This document shows positions 43,733 through 52,088 of a stretch of DNA of 64,000 nucleotides, piece after piece. The notes under the pieces were generated by a model. That model was not told the origin of the DNA, ran no database searches, and saw only the letters and a list, made by a program, of their open reading frames with translations. Every line of letters starts with the position of its first letter. The first letter of the stretch is position 1. The stretch is from contig JAFWAC010000008.1 in NCBI GenBank assembly GCA_017507805.1, positions 1-64,000 of the forward strand. The letters are read 5' to 3'. Source of the DNA: Clostridia bacterium (lineage in GTDB: Bacteria > Bacillota > Clostridia > Oscillospirales > Acutalibacteraceae). Position numbers and translations under genes: made by a program.

Positions 43733-44431
43733 CTATTCCGTATAATATTCTATCATTGCATTACTCTTGACCATTGAAATTATTTCATCGTCACTAATAT
43801 CACAGTCAAAGAAATTTATCAAAAAGGAGTATCCGTTTTCTGCCCAAAAGACCGAATTTGTATTCCGTTCGGAATTAACAACATATATCTCCAACCCATC
43901 TGCGGTTATAGTATAATGTGTCGAATGCTCGTTATCAACAACAATACCGGCAGAAAAAGTAGTTGGCGACTGCGAGTAATCAAAAACAGCACCGGCTTCA
44001 TTTGCATACTCCCGATTTACAGCGGCTAAATTTACCATTTCATTCGTCAGCTTAAAGCCTTCAGGGATATATGTCAAACCGTAAACCTCAGATATACAGT
44101 CCTTAGTGTCGCCTTCAAAATTTATTTCCACATAATTTTCAAAAGCTTTTCTAAGCATTTTTATAAAAGGCACTCTTATCGCGCTGACACTAAATGTAGC
44201 AGAAAGCAAAATCAAGCACACTATCACAACAGAAGCAACTCTTTTTGCAGTGGTATTAAAAAAGCTGAACAGCTTATTTTTACTTTGTCGTATAATACGA
44301 TTTAGCTTTTGCTCAAATTCGGCAGAAAATCCGATATAGGCAACCTCCGTATCTGTCGGAAATTCATCAGCCATTTTTTTCGCTAAAAGGTACATAGCCG
44401 CTTTTACATTTTTCTCGCTGAAATTTATCAT
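43733..44431 (-). CDS. DUF4367-type membrane protein, putative anti-sigma factor
   Basis: A 232-residue protein with a cytoplasmic N-terminal region (about 1-62), one transmembrane helix (about 63-85, ASVVIVCLILLSATFSVSAI) and an extracellular C-terminal domain with the DUF4367 look (GLTYIPEGFKLTNEMV, and YFL-type tail FLINFFDCDISDDEIISMV). Its start overlaps the ECF sigma stop by four bases (ATGA). This coupling and topology suit an anti-sigma factor or surface sensor, though no zinc-binding anti-sigma motif is visible. The LRR protein gene follows. Confidence 0.75.
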   Translation of the reverse strand: MINFSEKNVKAAMYLLAKKMADEFPTDTEVAYIGFSAEFEQKLNRIIRQSKNKLFSFFNTTAKRVASVVIVCLILLSATFSVSAIRVPFIKMLRKAFENYVEINFEGDTKDCISEVYGLTYIPEGFKLTNEMVNLAAVNREYANEAGAVFDYSQSPTTFSAGIVVDNEHSTHYTITADGLEIYVVNSERNTNSVFWAENGYSFLINFFDCDISDDEIISMVKSNAMIEYYTE

Positions 44432-44958
44432 TGTAACGCTCCCTTGAATAATTGCTTTTCAAGCTGTTTTCGGGCGCGTTCCAATCGCTTGCTCACAGTA
44501 CCGACACTTATTCCCAGCATTTGAGCAATTTCTCTGTCTTTAAAGTTATACTCAATTTTAAGAAGCAAAACATCCTTATAGATTTCAGGCAGTGATTCAA
44601 CCTCTTTCAGAATTTCCTCTGCTTGCAGGTGAGAAAAGTCTGTTTCGGCTGAAATTTCCACATCTGAAATATCGGTGTTTTGAAATTCTCTGTTTCTTTT
44701 GCGGTACATATCGATTGAAACGCTTCTGATAATTATAACGATCAAATTTTTCGTTTCCTGACAATTTATATCCTCAAATTTATCGAGATGATTTATGATT
44801 TTTAAAAAAGCATTATGTACCGCGTCCTCTGAAAGCTGTTCGTCACCAAGAATTTTCAGAGCGATATATTTCATATGTTTTCTGTATTTTAAATATATTT
44901 TTTCAAACCTATCCTTATTCTCGTCCGAGTCTATAAGGCTCATATATAAAAACAGCAT
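44428..44958 (-). CDS. ECF-type RNA polymerase sigma factor
   Basis: A 176-residue sigma-70 family member with region 2 (IYLKYRKHMKYIALKILGDE and DAVHNAFLKI) and region 4 helix-turn-helix (LPEIYKDVLLLKIEYNFKDR, then IAQMLGISVGTVSKRLERAR). The ATG at 44958 follows AAAGGAG; a longer in-frame start at 45027 has no such site. It is translationally coupled to the DUF4367 membrane protein, and the LRR-dockerin gene follows, which suggests that this trio is one extracellular-signal-responsive operon. Confidence 0.93.
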   Translation of the reverse strand: MLFLYMSLIDSDENKDRFEKIYLKYRKHMKYIALKILGDEQLSEDAVHNAFLKIINHLDKFEDINCQETKNLIVIIIRSVSIDMYRKRNREFQNTDISDVEISAETDFSHLQAEEILKEVESLPEIYKDVLLLKIEYNFKDREIAQMLGISVGTVSKRLERARKQLEKQLFKGALQ

Positions 44959-45030
44959 TTTTTCTCCTTTATTACATCTCTTGCTTATATAAATAATATA
45001 ACGATGTAAAAACGGATTTCCTGACAATTA

Positions 45031-45870
45031 TTATTTAATTTCAAGAAATTTCAAAAGATTTGGTATCTGACCTTCAAAATTCACTCCGTAACGCGGATCA
45101 ACATTATCGGCAACCGTCTGCTTAATACAGCCTGCCGTGAAATTAACGGCTATCTGCACCGCCGCTTTAAGACTGCGGTCATTAAGCAAAGAGGCTGTCA
45201 GCACACTTGCAAAAATATCACCCGTGCCGTGGTAGGAAACGGGAAGCTTTTCTGTGGAAATGTAAAAAAATTCCTCGCCGTCAAAAACATAAGCACCTAT
45301 ATGCTTTTCCTGCAAGCTTACCCCTGTGAGCACAATTTTTGCTTTTGTTAAGGAATAAAGCTTTTTTGAAAGCAATTCGATATACTCACGGTCAAGCTTA
45401 TCTGTCAGCGGCAGGCAGGCAAGTGCCGCCGCCTCGGTGATGTTAGGGGTTATTATGTCAGCCCTTTTGCAAAGGCGAAGCATAAATTGCGGATACTTAG
45501 CAGAAAAGCCACTGTAAAGCTTGCCGTTATCCCCCATAACTGGGTCAACAAGCAAGAGATTGTTTTTATTTTTCAACAGCTCCACAGCCGAAATCACCGA
45601 AAGCACCTGTGCTTCGGAGCAGAGGTAGCCCGTGTAAATTGCATCAAAGCTTATATTTTCCCTTTTCCAATGCGCGGCAATAGGCTCGATGTCGTTAGTT
45701 AAATCGCAAAATGTATTCCCCTTAAAACCGCCCGTGTGGGTTGAAAGCACAGCCGTTGGTATTACGGAGGTCTGTACCCCTGCCGCAGAAATCAACGGCA
45801 GAGCCACTGTAAGTGAGCATCTGCCGAAGCCTGATATATCGTGAATGGCAACCGCCTTTTTTTGAGACAT
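45031..45870 (-). CDS. Pyridoxal/pyridoxamine kinase (PfkB-like family)
   Basis: A 279-residue ribokinase-fold kinase that phosphorylates vitamin B6 vitamers for PLP salvage. The N-terminus AIHDISGFGRCSLTVALPLI with TAVLSTHTGGF matches the PdxY/PdxK type. VDPVMGDNGKLYSGF and the anion-hole/catalytic motif SYHGTGDIFASVL (catalytic Asp) are present. It lies four bases after nth and is the last gene of the PTS IIC-nth-kinase run. Confidence 0.88.
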   Translation of the reverse strand: MSQKKAVAIHDISGFGRCSLTVALPLISAAGVQTSVIPTAVLSTHTGGFKGNTFCDLTNDIEPIAAHWKRENISFDAIYTGYLCSEAQVLSVISAVELLKNKNNLLLVDPVMGDNGKLYSGFSAKYPQFMLRLCKRADIITPNITEAAALACLPLTDKLDREYIELLSKKLYSLTKAKIVLTGVSLQEKHIGAYVFDGEEFFYISTEKLPVSYHGTGDIFASVLTASLLNDRSLKAAVQIAVNFTAGCIKQTVADNVDPRYGVNFEGQIPNLLKFLEIK

Positions 45871-45874
45871 AAAT

Positions 45875-46516
45875 TCACCTTTTAATTATTTTTTTAGGAC
45901 AAATATCCTCAAGGACACAGTTTTCGCAAAACGCCCTTCTTGCAGTACAAACATCTCTGCCGAAAAGCACCGTTCTATGGCAAAAATCATTGGATTTTTC
46001 GGGCGGCAAAAGCTTTCGCATCTCATTTTCAACCGTCAAGGGATTTACTGTGTCCACAAGCCCCAATCGGTTACAAATTCTTATAAAATGAGTGTCGGTT
46101 ACAACTGCCGGCTTTTTATAAATATCACCGCAAACAAGGTTTGCGGTTTTTCTGCCCACACCCGGAAGCCTTGTAAGCTCCTCAATAGTATCGGGCACTT
46201 TACCGTTATATTCATTACAAATCGTCTTTGCAATACCAATTAAATCCTTAGCCTTTGTCTTGTAGAGACCGCAGGTTTTTATAAGCTCCTCCACCCTTTC
46301 GAGCTTTGCCTGAGCCATTTTTTCTGCTGTGGGAAGCTCTGCAAACAATGCAGGTGTCACCATATTCACCCTTTTATCGGTACACTGTGCCGAAAGACGG
46401 GTGGCTATGAGCAGTTGAAAGGCATCCTGATACTCAAGTGAGCAGATAGCATTTGGATACAGCTTTTCAAGCCTGTTTACAGCCTCGATCGCGCGTTCTT
46501 TTTTACGCATTGGCAT
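45875..46516 (-). CDS. nth: Endonuclease III (DNA glycosylase/AP lyase)
   Basis: A base-excision repair enzyme for oxidised pyrimidines. The helix-hairpin-helix with the catalytic lysine (LTRLPGVGRKTANLVCGD), the catalytic aspartate segment (VVTDTHFIRICNRLGL) and the C-terminal [4Fe-4S] loop with CX6CX2CX5C spacing (CTARRAFCENCVLEDIC) are all intact. The start at 46516 has GAGG seven bases upstream and overlaps the PTS gene by 14 nt; a second ATG lies two codons in. Confidence 0.95.
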   Translation of the reverse strand: MPMRKKERAIEAVNRLEKLYPNAICSLEYQDAFQLLIATRLSAQCTDKRVNMVTPALFAELPTAEKMAQAKLERVEELIKTCGLYKTKAKDLIGIAKTICNEYNGKVPDTIEELTRLPGVGRKTANLVCGDIYKKPAVVTDTHFIRICNRLGLVDTVNPLTVENEMRKLLPPEKSNDFCHRTVLFGRDVCTARRAFCENCVLEDICPKKIIKR

Positions 46517-47552
46517 TCTGAAGCCTCATATCGCCGGACTTTATAAGACCGAGCTTGCGCATAGCCTCGGCAATTCCAAGAGAAATCACCGCAGGCAAGA
46601 CAAACTGCATTACGGCAATTTCCAGAAGTGTAACTACCGGACTTGTGCCTGCCGCTACCATACTGTCATAGCTCATAAACTGTCCCACAAGACCTGCCGA
46701 GCCCATACCTGAGCCTACAGGATTGCTTACCATTTTAAGTACAGCGGAGGAAACGGGGCCTAAAATCGCGCTTGAGATAATAGACGGTATCCAGATAAGC
46801 GGATTTTTCACTATATTCGGTATCTGAAGCATAGAGGTACCTATTCCCTGCGCAATGAGACCGCCCACCTTGTTTTCGCGGTAGCTTATAACGGCGAAGC
46901 CCACCATATTACAGCAACACCCGATTGTTGCGGCACCTGCCGCAAGACCTGTCAATCCCATTGAAATTCCGATGGCGGCAGAGGAAATCGGCAATGTAAG
47001 AAGTATACCCATAACAACAGAAACAATCATTCCGCCTAATATGGGGCTGTTTTCCACATTGATATTAACAAGTGCGCCAACCCATTTCATAGCGGCAGAA
47101 ATGTAAGGGCCGACAAAAAATCCTGCCGCACAGCCTGCGATGATACAGCAAATGGGTGTAACGATTATATCCACCTTTGTCCTTCCCGAAACCAAAACGC
47201 CCATCTCAATAGCAACATAAGCGGCAATAAATGCGCCCAAGGGCTCACCCGGTGCGCCGACCGTGAAGGCGGAGTTTGCCAAATTCGGGAAAGCGCCAAC
47301 CATACCTGCAACTGCGGCGGCAACCGTTGTAAGGGGTGATGCCTTAAGCTTGCATGCCACACCGACACCGATACCGGCGCCTGTGAGGGTTTTAGCAACA
47401 CTGCCGATTGAGTTAAGGTAATCCCCAACCATATTAGAGCCGACAAGCTTTGCAAGCTGGCAAATTATCGTTCCGATAATCAGGGTTGAAAATAATCCGT
47501 ACGCCATACCTGAAAGTCCGTCAATAAACAAACGGTTTAAATATTTTTTCAA
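46503..47552 (-). CDS. PTS EIIC-like membrane protein (PTS_EIIC_2 family)
   Basis: A 349-residue polytopic membrane protein with about eight to ten helices. It is rich in Gly and Ala, with segments such as LFIDGLSGMAYGLFSTLIIG, LTGAGIGVGVACKLKASPLT and IGISMGLTGLAAGAATIGCC, and matches the stand-alone PTS IIC family with no attached IIA or IIB domain. Substrate unknown. The start is taken as TTG at 47552, since AGGAAG lies eight bases upstream. The open frame continues to 48002, but that part is antisense to the dehydrogenase gene and is not protein-like. No EIIA/EIIB gene is nearby. Confidence 0.82.
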   Translation of the reverse strand: MKKYLNRLFIDGLSGMAYGLFSTLIIGTIICQLAKLVGSNMVGDYLNSIGSVAKTLTGAGIGVGVACKLKASPLTTVAAAVAGMVGAFPNLANSAFTVGAPGEPLGAFIAAYVAIEMGVLVSGRTKVDIIVTPICCIIAGCAAGFFVGPYISAAMKWVGALVNINVENSPILGGMIVSVVMGILLTLPISSAAIGISMGLTGLAAGAATIGCCCNMVGFAVISYRENKVGGLIAQGIGTSMLQIPNIVKNPLIWIPSIISSAILGPVSSAVLKMVSNPVGSGMGSAGLVGQFMSYDSMVAAGTSPVVTLLEIAVMQFVLPAVISLGIAEAMRKLGLIKSGDMRLQNANA

Positions 47553-47589
47553 TTTTTTCACTTCCTGTAAAAGTAATAATATTGTGGTA

Positions 47590-47618
47590 ATTATACTCCA
47601 AAAAAACGATTTAAGCAA
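47590..47618 (-). promoter_or_regulatory. Promoter of the PTS IIC-nth-kinase operon
   Basis: On the minus strand TTGCTT (47618-47613), a 17-bp spacer and a perfect TATAAT (47595-47590) lie 38 bp before the proposed TTG start. Confidence 0.6.
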
Positions 47619-47681
47619 TAGTGTATATGCAGATATTTTCAGAAAATAATAATATAAATCAGCAATTAGGGGGCATATTTT

Positions 47682-48662
47682 TTGAAAACAGTTGCTTTTT
47701 TTGATACCAAGCCTTATGACAAGGAAAGCTTTGAAAGGTACAAAAGCGAGGATATTAACATTCGTTTCTTTGAAAACAAGCTCAATGCCGATACTGTGAG
47801 TATGGCGGCGTGCTGTGATGCCGTGTGTGCGTTTGTCAACGACAGCATTGACAGTTATGTATTGGAACAGCTTGAAAAATTCGGTGTAGGACTTATAACA
47901 ATGCGTTGCGCAGGCTACAACAATGTTGACCTCAAGGCGGCGCGCGGACGGGTTAAAATTGCGCGTGTTCCTGCATACTCTCCCTACGCAGTGGCGGAAC
48001 ACAGCATGGGAATGATTTTGCTTTTAAACAGAAAGCTGCACCGCGCCTATATAAGAACGCGCGACCATAATTTTTCTTTGGAAGGACTTACAGGCTTTGA
48101 CCTTTACGGTAAAACTGTGGGTATAATCGGCACAGGTAAAATAGGCAGAAGCTTTGCAGATATATGCAGAGGCTTTGGTATGAACATCTTGGGCTTCGAC
48201 CCCTACCCCACCGATGAATTTTGCGGTAAATATGTTTCGCTTGACGAGCTTTTAAGCCAAAGTGACATTATTTCGCTTCATTGTCCCTTAACCAAGGAAA
48301 ACCTGCACCTCATAAATAATGAAACGATAGAAAAAATGAAAAAGGGTGTTTTTATTATCAACACCTCGCGCGGAAAGCTTATTGACACCCAAGCTCTCAT
48401 AAACGGTTTGAAATCCGGAAGGGTGGGTGCCGCCGGGCTTGATGTTTACGAGGAGGAAACCGAGCTGTTTTTTGAGGACTTTTCCGAGGAAATAATCAAG
48501 GACGATACCCTTTCCACGCTGATTTCAATGCCGAATGTTATTGTGACCTCACACCAAGCCTTTCTCACCCGTGAAGCTCTTGATGCTATCGCTCAAACCA
48601 CAATTAAAAATTTGGAGGATTATTTTTCAGGCTCAGAGCTTGAAAATGAGGTTGTGATTTAG
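47682..48662 (+). CDS. D-lactate dehydrogenase-like 2-hydroxyacid dehydrogenase
   Basis: A 326-residue NAD-dependent enzyme, likely reducing pyruvate to D-lactate. The Rossmann motif is GIIGTGKIGRSFADICRGFG (148-167). The catalytic triad is R230 (NTSRGKLID), E259 (GLDVYEEE) and H291 (SHQAFLT), and MRCAGYNNVDL fits the D-LDH branch. The start is TTG at 47682 with AGGGGG upstream and a T-run directly before it. It is transcribed divergently from the PTS gene. No clear promoter was found on this strand. The gene at 48729 follows after a hairpin. Confidence 0.9.
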   Translation: MKTVAFFDTKPYDKESFERYKSEDINIRFFENKLNADTVSMAACCDAVCAFVNDSIDSYVLEQLEKFGVGLITMRCAGYNNVDLKAARGRVKIARVPAYSPYAVAEHSMGMILLLNRKLHRAYIRTRDHNFSLEGLTGFDLYGKTVGIIGTGKIGRSFADICRGFGMNILGFDPYPTDEFCGKYVSLDELLSQSDIISLHCPLTKENLHLINNETIEKMKKGVFIINTSRGKLIDTQALINGLKSGRVGAAGLDVYEEETELFFEDFSEEIIKDDTLSTLISMPNVIVTSHQAFLTREALDAIAQTTIKNLEDYFSGSELENEVVI

Positions 48663-48695
48663 GACCGTGTCAAAATAAAACATTGCTTTTTAATT

Positions 48696-48723
48696 TCACC
48701 GATGATATAATTATCATCGGTGA
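48696..48723 (+). promoter_or_regulatory. Perfect hairpin sequestering the ribosome-binding site of the next gene
   Basis: A 12-bp perfect stem TCACCGATGATA/TATCATCGGTGA with a TAAT loop ends five bases before the ATG at 48729. The only Shine-Dalgarno-like sequence (CGGTGA) is inside the right arm, so folding would hide it. There is no T-run, which argues against a terminator. Confidence 0.6.
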
Positions 48724-48728
48724 TTTAT

Positions 48729-49397
48729 ATGACAAAAATATATCTTGTTCGCCATTGCGAAGCGATGGGTAATGTGAAACAGATTTTTCAAGGCACTACC
48801 GATTGTGACATAAGCGATTTAGGCGGCAGACAGCTTGAATATTTAAGACGCCGCTTTGCAGATATTGAGCTTGATGCAGTTTATTCAAGTCCTTTATTAA
48901 GGGCTAAAAAAACCGCACTTGCAATTATAGGTAAGAAAAGCATTGAGCTTAAAACAGATAACGGTCTTATTGAGCTTGACGGCGGCGTTGTTGAGGGTAT
49001 GCCCTTTTTAGAGGCTTTTAACTCCGTTCCCGGGCTTTTGGATGTTTGGAAAAACCGTCCGCAGGATTTTGCACCTCCCGCAGGCGAAAGTATGCGCAGT
49101 GCTTATGCGCGAATTGACAGGACAGCCCAAAAAATAATTGCTGAAAATCGCGGAAAAGCGATTGCAGTTTCCTCACACGGAGGTATTCTGCGTTGTCTTC
49201 TTTGCAAATTTATAAAAAACGATATTGAATATCTTAATGATATACCCGGTCTTGAAAATACAGCCGTTTCACTCATCGAGCTTGATGACAACGGAAATGT
49301 AAACGTTCCTGTTTTGAATGATATTTCCCATCTGCCGCAGGGACTTCTCAACCGTAAAAGCCGCGTTGCCGCTTATTTGACAGGTGATGATAAATGA
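48729..49397 (+). CDS. Histidine phosphatase (phosphoglycerate-mutase-like) family protein
   Basis: A 222-residue cytoplasmic phosphatase. The catalytic RHC/RHG motif is present as YLVRHCEAMGNVKQIFQGTT (phospho-His in RHC), with SPLLRAKKTA and the second histidine in SSHGGILRCLL. RHG is the norm, and the RHC variant is uncommon. Family members act on phospho-sugars, nucleotides or cobalamin precursors; the substrate is unknown. The ATG at 48729 is preferred over a GTG at 48720, because that GTG overlaps the CGGTG site. It overlaps ruvX by four bases (ATGA), so the two are coupled. Confidence 0.88.
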   Translation: MTKIYLVRHCEAMGNVKQIFQGTTDCDISDLGGRQLEYLRRRFADIELDAVYSSPLLRAKKTALAIIGKKSIELKTDNGLIELDGGVVEGMPFLEAFNSVPGLLDVWKNRPQDFAPPAGESMRSAYARIDRTAQKIIAENRGKAIAVSSHGGILRCLLCKFIKNDIEYLNDIPGLENTAVSLIELDDNGNVNVPVLNDISHLPQGLLNRKSRVAAYLTGDDK

Positions 49398-49819
49398 TTA
49401 TAATGTCGGTGGATTTGGGAAAGGCACGCACAGGAATAGCCTATTCGGACAAAAGTGAAAGCTTTGCATTTCCGAAAACGGTGATTACAGAATATAATAC
49501 CGACCGCTTGGTTGAAAAAATATCTGCTGTTGCAAACGAGCTTTCGGCAGAGCTTATCGTTGTGGGTTATCCCAAAAATATGGACGGCAGTATCGGCTCA
49601 CGCGCCGAGGAATGTAAAGAAATAGGAGAAAAAATCCAAGCCTTTAGCGGCAAGGAGGTTGTGATGTGGGACGAAAGATGTACCACCCTTTCAGCCCACA
49701 CTGCTCTCAACTTTACCGACACACGCGGAAAAAAACGCAAAAATGTTGTGGATGCCGTTGCGGCGGTGATAATTTTGGAGGATTATCTTTCCTACAAAAG
49801 GAATGTAAACGGTAAATAG
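49394..49819 (+). CDS. ruvX: Putative pre-16S rRNA nuclease / Holliday junction resolvase
   Basis: A 141-residue YqgF/RuvX family nuclease of the RNase H fold. The acidic residues are in IMSVDLGKARTGIAYSD (Asp), IVVGYPKNMDGSIGSRA, MWDERCTTLSA (Asp/Glu) and KNVVDAVAAVIILEDYL (Asp). It processes the 5' end of 16S rRNA in E. coli and has resolvase-like proposals elsewhere. In many Firmicutes it lies in the ireB-ruvX operon, but here it is coupled to a histidine phosphatase gene instead. Confidence 0.93.
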   Translation: MIIMSVDLGKARTGIAYSDKSESFAFPKTVITEYNTDRLVEKISAVANELSAELIVVGYPKNMDGSIGSRAEECKEIGEKIQAFSGKEVVMWDERCTTLSAHTALNFTDTRGKKRKNVVDAVAAVIILEDYLSYKRNVNGK

Positions 49820-49881
49820 CTTGACCGGGCATACTGTAAAATCATTTAATACAAACATTTAATTTTTGAGGTGTGTTATTT

Positions 49882-50589
49882 ATGTTACTATATTATATCC
49901 GTCACGGTGATCCTACCTACGACCCCGATTGCCTTACTCCGCTTGGTGAAAGACAGGCGGAGGCTATTGCAAAAAGGCTGTCATTATACGGTGTGGACAA
50001 AATTTTTGCCTCCACCTCAAACAGAGCAAAGCAGACCGCCCGACCTACCTGCGAAATTCTGAAAAAGGATTTGGTTGAGCTTGATTTTTGCAACGAGGGT
50101 TATGCTTGGGCCGAACTGACAGTAGATACACCGTACGGCAAAAGATGGGCATTTAATTACCCGCCTGTTATGGAAATTTTCGCCACACAGGAGGTGCGGC
50201 AGTTGGGCGACCGTTGGTACGAGCATCCTGAGCTTGCCTTCCTAAAGGATGGTATCGACCGTATTCGCAGAGAAACAGACAGCTTTATATCAAAGCTTGG
50301 CTATGACCATATACCTGACACGGGTACATATAAGGTTCGCAATTCTAACGACCGCCGCATAGCACTATTTGCACATCAGGGCTTTGGATTGGCATTTTTG
50401 AGTTGCTTGCTTGATATTCCCTATCCAATGCTTGGCAGACATTTCGATATGACTCATACCGGAATGACGGTGATAGAATTTTCCGAAACCAACGGCTTAT
50501 CACATCCGAAAATATTAACCCTTTCCTCTGATTCACACATCTACCGCGAGGGATTGCCTACAAAGTATAACAACATTTTATTATTTTAA
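49882..50589 (+). CDS. Histidine phosphatase family protein (second)
   Basis: A 235-residue protein with the phospho-His motif at the N-terminus (LLYYIRHGDPTYDPDCLTPL), the arginine segment ASTSNRAKQTARPTCEIL, and the second catalytic histidine in LFAHQGFGLAFLSCLL. It is not closely similar to the phosphatase 500 bp upstream. The ATG at 49882 is chosen because GAGGTG lies just before it; an in-frame GTG at 49873 overlaps that site. The gene is followed by a terminator between converging genes. Substrate unknown. Confidence 0.88.
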   Translation: MLLYYIRHGDPTYDPDCLTPLGERQAEAIAKRLSLYGVDKIFASTSNRAKQTARPTCEILKKDLVELDFCNEGYAWAELTVDTPYGKRWAFNYPPVMEIFATQEVRQLGDRWYEHPELAFLKDGIDRIRRETDSFISKLGYDHIPDTGTYKVRNSNDRRIALFAHQGFGLAFLSCLLDIPYPMLGRHFDMTHTGMTVIEFSETNGLSHPKILTLSSDSHIYREGLPTKYNNILLF

Positions 50590-50619
50590 GTTATTTTGAT
50601 AGCTACAGAACAACATAAA

Positions 50620-50648
50620 AAGGAGTGCTTCACAATGAGGCACTCCTT
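50620..50648. terminator. Bidirectional terminator between phosphatase and aminopeptidase genes
   Basis: The 9-bp stem AAGGAGTGC/GCACTCCTT with an 11-nt loop is flanked by an A-run on the left. It lies between converging genes, whose stops are at 50589 and 50668. Confidence 0.75.
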
Positions 50649-50667
50649 AATTTGTAATATTAAAATC

Positions 50668-52068
50668 TTATTTCATAAACTCATACATTGCGCGGTAGCA
50701 CATATAGACATCTAATTTTGAGGTAGTTTCAAAGGGGGCGTGCATTGAAAGCACAGGCACACCGAGGTCAACCACATCGACACCCATATTCGCAATATAC
50801 ATTGCAACCGTTCCGCCGCCGCCGATATCAACCTTACCGAGCTCGCCTGTCTGCCAGATAATTCCTGCGTTATCGAGCATAGCGCGCACACTTGCCACAT
50901 ATTCCGCAGAAGCATCGGATGTGCCGGACTTTCCTCTCGCACCGGTATATTTTGTAACAACAACACCGTAATTAAGGAAAGATGCGTTTCTGCGCTCCAT
51001 AACATCCTGGAAGGTGGGATCTGTTCCGGCATTAACATCGGCAGAAAGGCATTTTGAATTTCTCAAAGCAACGGTAGCATCTCCGCCCTGCATTTTTGCA
51101 AGGTCACCTATCACATACCGCAAAAAGTCGGATTCAAGACCTGTGTTACCCGCTGAACCGATTTCCTCCTTATCGGCAAGGATTGCAAGTGCTGTTTTTT
51201 CGGGTGCGTCAACCTCTAAAATGGCGGTCAATGCAGGATAAGCGCAAACCCTGTCATCCTGACCGTAAGCACCGATCATTGAACGGTCAATACCGATATC
51301 GCAAGCCTTGAAGGCAGGAACAAGCTCAAGCTCTGCCGAAAGAAAATCGCTTTCGGTAATTCCGTATTTCTCGTTAAACAGCTTTAAAACATTAAGCTTA
51401 ACAAGCTCACTTCCCTTATCGTCTCTGAAGGGGTGACTACCGATTAAAACATTAAGCTCCTCGCCCTTTATACCCTCGTTTAAGGTTCTCTTGTTCTGCT
51501 CAGAAGCGAGGTGCGGCAAAAGGTCATTTATAACAAATTTAGGCTCATCGTCTGCTTCACCGATGCAAACCTCCTTAACCGTTCCGTCCTTAAGCGCAAA
51601 AACACCGTGCAATGCCAAAGGAATTGCCGTCCACTGATATTTTTTAATACCGCCGTAATAATGAGTTTTAAAGAGTGCCAGCTCAATTTCCTCGTACAGA
51701 GGATTGGGCTTTAAATCAAGGCGGGGTGAGTCAATATGTGCCGCGGTGATATTAACACCCTTTTCAACCGGCTCCTTTCCGATAACCGCAAAGGCAACCG
51801 TTTTTCCGCGATTGTTTACATATACCTTGTCGCCCGTCTTGTAGCTTTTACCGATTTCAAAAGGCACAAATCCCTTTGCTTCTGCCAATGCAACAGCGGC
51901 TTTAACAGCCTCGCGTTCGGTTTTCGCGTTATCAAGAAAGGCTTTGTAGCCCTCACAATAGCTGTCACTTAAAGCTAAGGTTTCATCAGTAGCAACAAGT
52001 CTGCCGTTTTTGCGCTTATTAAAAAGCGCTTCCTTTAAAATTTCTGCCTGTGATTTAGTTTGAGACAT
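50668..52068 (-). CDS. M18 family aminopeptidase (aspartyl-aminopeptidase type)
   Basis: A 466-residue zinc metallopeptidase that trims N-terminal residues of peptides in the cytoplasm. Metal and catalytic motifs are ITAAHIDSPRLDLKP (His/Asp), YGQDDRVCAYPALTA (bridging Asp), LADKEEIGSAGNTG (catalytic and ligand Glu), CLSADVNAG and the final ligand in VLSMHAPFETTSKLD. Length agrees with clostridial M18 enzymes. It follows coaE by 20 bp and ends at a shared terminator. Confidence 0.94.
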   Translation of the reverse strand: MSQTKSQAEILKEALFNKRKNGRLVATDETLALSDSYCEGYKAFLDNAKTEREAVKAAVALAEAKGFVPFEIGKSYKTGDKVYVNNRGKTVAFAVIGKEPVEKGVNITAAHIDSPRLDLKPNPLYEEIELALFKTHYYGGIKKYQWTAIPLALHGVFALKDGTVKEVCIGEADDEPKFVINDLLPHLASEQNKRTLNEGIKGEELNVLIGSHPFRDDKGSELVKLNVLKLFNEKYGITESDFLSAELELVPAFKACDIGIDRSMIGAYGQDDRVCAYPALTAILEVDAPEKTALAILADKEEIGSAGNTGLESDFLRYVIGDLAKMQGGDATVALRNSKCLSADVNAGTDPTFQDVMERRNASFLNYGVVVTKYTGARGKSGTSDASAEYVASVRAMLDNAGIIWQTGELGKVDIGGGGTVAMYIANMGVDVVDLGVPVLSMHAPFETTSKLDVYMCYRAMYEFMK

Positions 52069-52088
52069 GGTGATTCTCCTTTTCTAAA

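Noticed and set aside
44959-45030. ECF-type promoter upstream of the sigma gene (GGAAAT ... CGTT)
   Set aside because: The spacer between the two elements is too short for a normal ECF promoter, and the match is weak.
47553-48002. N-terminal extension of the PTS IIC-like reading frame to 499 residues
   Set aside because: This part is antisense to the well-supported dehydrogenase gene, has no family similarity, and a TTG start with a good ribosome-binding site lies at 47552.
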